Shown one piece after another: positions 60,091-64,000 of a stretch of DNA of 64,000 bases; within the stretch, counting starts at the first letter, position 1, and each line of letters starts with the position of its first letter. The notes beneath the pieces were generated by a model, which saw only the letters and a program-made list of their open reading frames with translations, was not told the DNA's origin and did no database searches. The stretch spans positions 41,182,067 to 41,246,066 of the forward strand of contig OX438741.1 in NCBI GenBank assembly GCA_949316235.1. Reading direction: 5' to 3'. The position numbers were made by a program, and so were the translations under genes. This DNA comes from Oegoconia quadripuncta (Eukaryota > Arthropoda > Insecta > Lepidoptera > Autostichidae).

Positions 60091-61400
60091 GAACCTGTAC
60101 CATCGGTCAGTTTTTGTTATCGTCAAACACATAACATCCGTCCTTTTTCATCGGTGGCTAAAACCGAGCTATTATTGTGGGGTCTAATATCATTTCAAAA
60201 ACGCAATTTTATTTTAATTTAGGTAGCTGTTGCCCGCGAATTTCATCAAAATCGGTTCAGCAAAAAAAAATTGCCTATATGTTAATCCAGATCCTAATCT
60301 GTCTTCCAACCAAATTTCATCCAAATCTGTTCAGCCTTTTACGCGTGAAGAGATAACAAACATATGTACACAAACTTTCGCATTCCTAATTATTGTAGTT
60401 GGGACAATTAATTAAAAAACCAACAACAAAATCTAGGTACCAGATATCGATGTGTTAAAATATTTAATTATGTTAGACGACGTCTAGACAAATATTTATC
60501 GTTAACAGACACGTGTGTGGCTGATTAGGTCATAGGTCATTGAAAACAAATGCTTTGCGTAAATAGGTCAACACACACATGCTGTCGACCGAATTATTAG
60601 GTATATTTATTCATTGCAATTTAAGTACCCCAAATGCTAAAAGATTTACAATAATTGTGTTCAGTTTTAAGACACTTAATGTTACTAAAATAACTTCGTC
60701 GAGACGTAGGGCATAGTATAGTTGTCCGTGTTTACAAAAGTACTCTGTTATTGTCAACTCACCGAAGATTAATGCAACGAGATAAAAAGAGTACTGACTT
60801 CGAGCTTTGGACTGGGACCGATTATTTCTGTTACAAATTATAAAAACAAAAGAATTGGCCGTATACACTCAGTACCCTTCGCCTGTCCAAAACATACATT
60901 ACAAAAGAAATGTCAAAACTGGCTGGCTGTTCAGTGATGTCAAATTAAGGAGATTCCCTCCAAATGCGAGGGGATTTTTGATCACGTTGGAGGGATCCTT
61001 GCACTTGCAGCCTTGTTAATGAAAGATATTTTGTTTGTCATGAAGTTCACAAATGTAATTTTAATAAATTACGAAAAAAACTTTTTTGAGTTTGATGGGA
61101 AAGATATTTCCGGAAAGAAAAATTTTAAACGTTAGAATTGTTGTGATGAAATTAAATGAAAAATTGTTGGCACCAATGTGGAGAAAGAATGATACGTAAG
61201 CGACGATGCAACAAATGATGAATGCTAAGAACAGAACGGTAGTAGTTTGGACATACTGACTGATAAATAAAGGCATAGATTTGTACATAAAGTTTGATGG
61301 AGTTTAAAAATCAATATTCCTAGCCACGAATCAAACCCATTGATTTCGAAGAAAAATACATACCTATATAGTGTCTATTATTTATTACACCATTGGATAG
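60091..61400. other. Intergenic between the acidic exon region and DEF8
   Basis: Contains a retroelement scrap at 60220-60395 (AAAATCGGTTCAGCA, CCAAATTTCATCCAAATC, ACGCGTGAAGAGATAACA). The rest is unremarkable AT-rich DNA. Confidence 0.5.
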
Positions 61401-61402
61401 TG

Positions 61403-61547
61403 GTGTCGATTCGGTTTTACACAAACTAGACTAAAACCAATTTTAAAGTAGGCCTGTCTTTTTCTCTCTGGAACAATATAACGTGAGAGCACCAGTCTAA
61501 ATCTGGTTTTAGTTTAGTTCGTGTGCAGTGCAACCGAATCGACACTA
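61403..61547. mobile_element. MITE (GTGTCGATTCGG family)
   Basis: GTGTCGATTCGGTTTTACAC to ACCGAATCGACAC; diverged interior with TCTTTTTCTCTCTGGAAC in the opposite orientation to the other copies. Just upstream of DEF8. Confidence 0.83.
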
Positions 61548-61548
61548 G

Positions 61549-62062
61549 TGTCGCTAATAAGGAACGAAACTTTGTGTTATATAATACCTATGTATATATA
61601 AAGTAATGTCTACCGAAAAACAATTTATATAGGTGTACAAAGACGGTCTTATCGCTCGTGGCGATCTCTTCCCGACTAAAGAGTGTCTAGGTTTTTCACA
61701 AGAAACGTGCTTCCTATCTCAAAAACTCTTTCGGGGGATTTTGGGTTAGTTTGGGGAATATCGGAGACAATCATCTAGCAACACTGTGGTTGGCTGTCAT
61801 TAGTCACTTTATTATGACGAAATTATCTGAATCGTAATTTTAATTTACACACTCATCTACATTTTATCAAAACAAAGCTATTCCTCGGAACCATGAGACG
61901 TGTGCAGTGATCCACTATAATTTTGTTAAAAGACAAAAATAGTTCCGAATCTCTAAATGCATAGATGAAGGAAAAATTACAGTGTGTTTCGATTATGTGA
62001 AAAGACAACGCCAGTTAGGGACCTTGTGATTGCTTTGTGTTTTGTTTCGTAATTTAGTAATC
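61549..62062 (+). promoter_or_regulatory. DEF8 5' flank
   Basis: Unique-looking AT-rich sequence between a MITE (ends about 61548) and the DEF8 ATG; it should hold the promoter and 5' UTR. An AAAAATTACAG motif at about 61972-61982 could be the acceptor of a 5' UTR intron, but no matching donor was pinned down. No TATA box stands out. Confidence 0.35.
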
Positions 62063-63385
62063 ATGGCTGCAGCTCTGGCGAACGACTCGCCTAAATATCG
62101 GAACAGTTTAATATGCTGCAGTCCCAGATCTATAGAAGTAGGGTCGAGCCCTCCCTCTTCCTCGTCTACGTCCGGATGCGTATCTGCGGACGATAGTTGC
62201 GACTCCAACCACATACCAAAGTCTATAGCGAATAGGAAGCTGAAAATTCACAGCTCCGCGACGCGGAACGAACTTGAAAAAGCAATTGTACAGTGCAAGG
62301 AACTGATATTGAGCAGCCCTCAGTGTTCTGATGAAAGGAAATGGCTGGTCAGATATTTAGTTGAGTTACGACTCAGGTTAGAGGATTTGAAAGAGAATGA
62401 CGGTCAGATGAGAGTCCAAGTGTCGATCAAAGGTCATCATTTCGAGCAACAAACAAATCCAACCAACCGTAAGCAGTACTGTGATCACTGCAGCGGTGTT
62501 ATTTGGAATATTGTTCAAGGATCCTACATTTGCACGGACTGCGGCTACTTGTGTCACTATAAATGCGTAGATCACATATGCCGAGTGTGCGCACATGTGG
62601 TCATGACTGAGAAAGGGTTTTTCGAAATGAGTATATGCCCTGAAAAAGGTTTGGCGACACAGGATTACAAATGTGCCGAGTGCCATGCGGCATTGACATT
62701 TAAAGACAGTTGGAATGAACCACGTTTGTGTGATTACACAGGCCTTTATTTCTGTGCCACATGCCATTGGAATGACCAATCAGCTATACCAGCTAGGGTG
62801 GTACACAACTGGGATTGGGAGAAGCGAAATGTATCACGTATAGCATATCAAATGTTAACAATCTCATGGGCACGACCGTATATTGATATAGAGACAATCA
62901 ACCCTAAGCTATTTAACTTTATAGCAGAATTGGAGTGGGTGCACAAGATGAGACGAGATTTGGAATGGATGCGGAGGTACCTGTGTGCATGTACCGATGG
63001 TTCCAGCTTGTTATCACCACTTTTCATACAGCTTGGTGACGTTAACAAGAAATACAGCATGGCACATTTACAAGCAATCAACGATGGCAGTTTGGAAACG
63101 CAGTTAACAGAACTGACAGAGATATGTCGGGCTCATATAACTAAATGTCCGTTATGTTCAGGTAAAGGGTATTTGTGTGAGATATGCAGTAATAATGAAG
63201 TTCTTTATCCATTTGACAGCGGCGCAATAATTTGTGATAAATGTAATTCGTTATACCACAGAGGTTGTTGGTTAAGGAAGTCACAGAAGTGTCTAAAGTG
63301 TACGCGTTTGGAGGATCGTAAAAAACATGTTGATTCGGATCAAGTTGACACTTCACAATATGACATTGACAAGTTCGTTGATTGA
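62063..63385 (+). CDS. Def8: DEF8 homologue (C1 domain plus Rubicon-homology zinc domain), complete, single exon
   Basis: 440 residues from ATG 62063 (context atcATGG) to TGA 63383-63385. The open frame extends 33 nt upstream only through a non-ATG codon. Residues about 70-115 are helical (ELEKAIVQCKELIL, VRYLVELRLRLEDLK). Residues about 124-177 form a C1-type zinc finger (GHHF, YCDHCSGVIW, CTDCGYLCHYKC). Residues about 190-430 form the Rubicon-homology/DUF4206 domain: FEMSICPEKGLATQDYKCAE, RLCDYTGLYFCATCHWND, IPARVVHNWDWEKRNVSR, CPLCSGKGYLCEIC, FDSGAIICDKC, LYHRGCW, CLKC. All the zinc-binding Cys/His sets look intact. Order and motifs match vertebrate DEF8 throughout. Rubicon-family RH domains bind Rab7-type GTPases and DEF8 works with PLEKHM1 in lysosome positioning (family knowledge). 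Confidence 0.96.
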   Translation: MAAALANDSPKYRNSLICCSPRSIEVGSSPPSSSSTSGCVSADDSCDSNHIPKSIANRKLKIHSSATRNELEKAIVQCKELILSSPQCSDERKWLVRYLVELRLRLEDLKENDGQMRVQVSIKGHHFEQQTNPTNRKQYCDHCSGVIWNIVQGSYICTDCGYLCHYKCVDHICRVCAHVVMTEKGFFEMSICPEKGLATQDYKCAECHAALTFKDSWNEPRLCDYTGLYFCATCHWNDQSAIPARVVHNWDWEKRNVSRIAYQMLTISWARPYIDIETINPKLFNFIAELEWVHKMRRDLEWMRRYLCACTDGSSLLSPLFIQLGDVNKKYSMAHLQAINDGSLETQLTELTEICRAHITKCPLCSGKGYLCEICSNNEVLYPFDSGAIICDKCNSLYHRGCWLRKSQKCLKCTRLEDRKKHVDSDQVDTSQYDIDKFVD

Positions 63386-63609
63386 TTTTGTACCTGATTT
63401 TTAATGTATTTTTTAATTCTAATGACTATGCAAAACTGACATAAACGTAGATAATTAACTAGCAAAATTAAAAAATCACTATAAAAGTATAACACGAATC
63501 TTGGTGCTTTCCATATAAAACTATTTCCTTTTACCTGAGCATATTAAATATTCTTTCAACATAAAATGCCTTATGTATTGTCATTTTATATTCATATTGT
63601 CACAAAATG

Positions 63610-63615
63610 AATAAA
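63610..63615 (+). promoter_or_regulatory. Polyadenylation signal of DEF8
   Basis: AATAAA 225 bp after the stop codon, in AT-rich sequence. Confidence 0.55.
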
Positions 63616-63782
63616 ATATAAGTTACCATCAACAATAGCTTTGTGATAATATTAAACAACAATTATCTAGTCCCACACTAGGCAAAACCTCTACTATCAT
63701 TACTTGATAATATAATAATAATAATGAAGCTTTTTATTTCCTTAAATTGTTACATTTTATAGTTTTATATTGTTTTTCATTT

Positions 63783-63998
63783 TTAACAATTTCTTTGGAA
63801 TCCCTGTTGGGTATTATAAGCCTCATCCAAGCCCTTCCATTCCTCTTTGTTTTTTCCTATTTCCATCCAGTTACGTCCTGCTATCTCTATTATTTCATCT
63901 GCCCATCTTTTTTTGGATCTCCCTATGTTTCGTTTCCCTAGGGGCCCTTTCCAATTGGTACTCTGCAGCGTCCATCTTTTGTCCAAGTATCTTGACAC
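63783..63998 (-). repeat. LINE ORF2 C-terminal fragment (RTE-like)
   Basis: Minus strand reads GRSKKRWADEIIEIAGRNWM and WKGLDEAYNTQQGF before a stop, the standard C-terminus of RTE-type LINEs. May continue right of the window. Confidence 0.8.
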
Positions 63999-64000
63999 GT

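Noticed and set aside
62030..62062. N-terminal extension of DEF8
   Set aside because: The first codon is TTG, not ATG; the ATG at 62063 has a good context and gives a normal family length.

Overview
The window looks like nuclear DNA of a moth or butterfly (Lepidoptera). It is AT-rich, its genes are split into short exons by large introns, and it is packed with repeat families that I recognise as typical of lepidopteran genomes: tRNA-derived SINEs, 5'-truncated non-LTR retrotransposon tails, a mariner copy and many miniature inverted-repeat elements (MITEs). There is no prokaryotic gene organisation, CRISPR array or operon.

Genes. (1) Minus strand, 448-30529: the 5' part of an S-adenosylhomocysteine-hydrolase-like gene of the AHCYL1/IRBIT type. 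Four coding exons are present (30289-30529, 2410-2612, 1462-1600, 448-618) and join in frame for 251 codons plus one base. The rest of the gene lies left of the window. Its first intron is 27.7 kb and holds most of the repeats described here. (2) Plus strand, 32727-40524: a complete seven-exon gene for a 651-residue protein with an MIF4G-like helical domain and a long charged disordered tail, probably a translation/mRNA-binding factor. It is head-to-head with the AHCYL-like gene. (3) Minus strand, 58347-58481 and perhaps 56653-56844: one or two exons of an acidic protein that I do not recognise. (4) Plus strand, 62063-63385: a complete single-exon DEF8 gene (C1 domain plus Rubicon-homology zinc-binding domain). 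The genes have no obvious functional link; they are neighbours, not a pathway.

Layout. 1-2.6 kb: AHCYL-like exons 2-4. 2.6-30.3 kb: giant intron with at least ten SINE copies, several MITE families, a tandem array (2.98-3.76 kb) and a multi-level nested insertion (10.0-11.65 kb). 30.5-32.7 kb: shared upstream region of genes 1 and 2. 32.7-40.8 kb: MIF4G-like gene, with a decayed mariner in intron 2 and two unusual tandem expansions of exon ends with their splice donors in introns 4 and 6. 40.8-56.6 kb: gene-poor DNA with a 1.3-kb degenerate tandem array, several inverted-repeat elements and a hairpin. 56.6-62 kb: the acidic exon(s) and MITEs. 62-63.4 kb: DEF8. 63.8-64 kb: a LINE fragment.

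Most notable: the two independent tandem duplications of exon-3'-end plus splice donor within the MIF4G-like gene, the nested insertions readable from their target-site duplications, a 5S-rRNA-derived SINE, and several near-perfect hairpins. All homology calls are from recognition of family motifs by eye; no database search was run.
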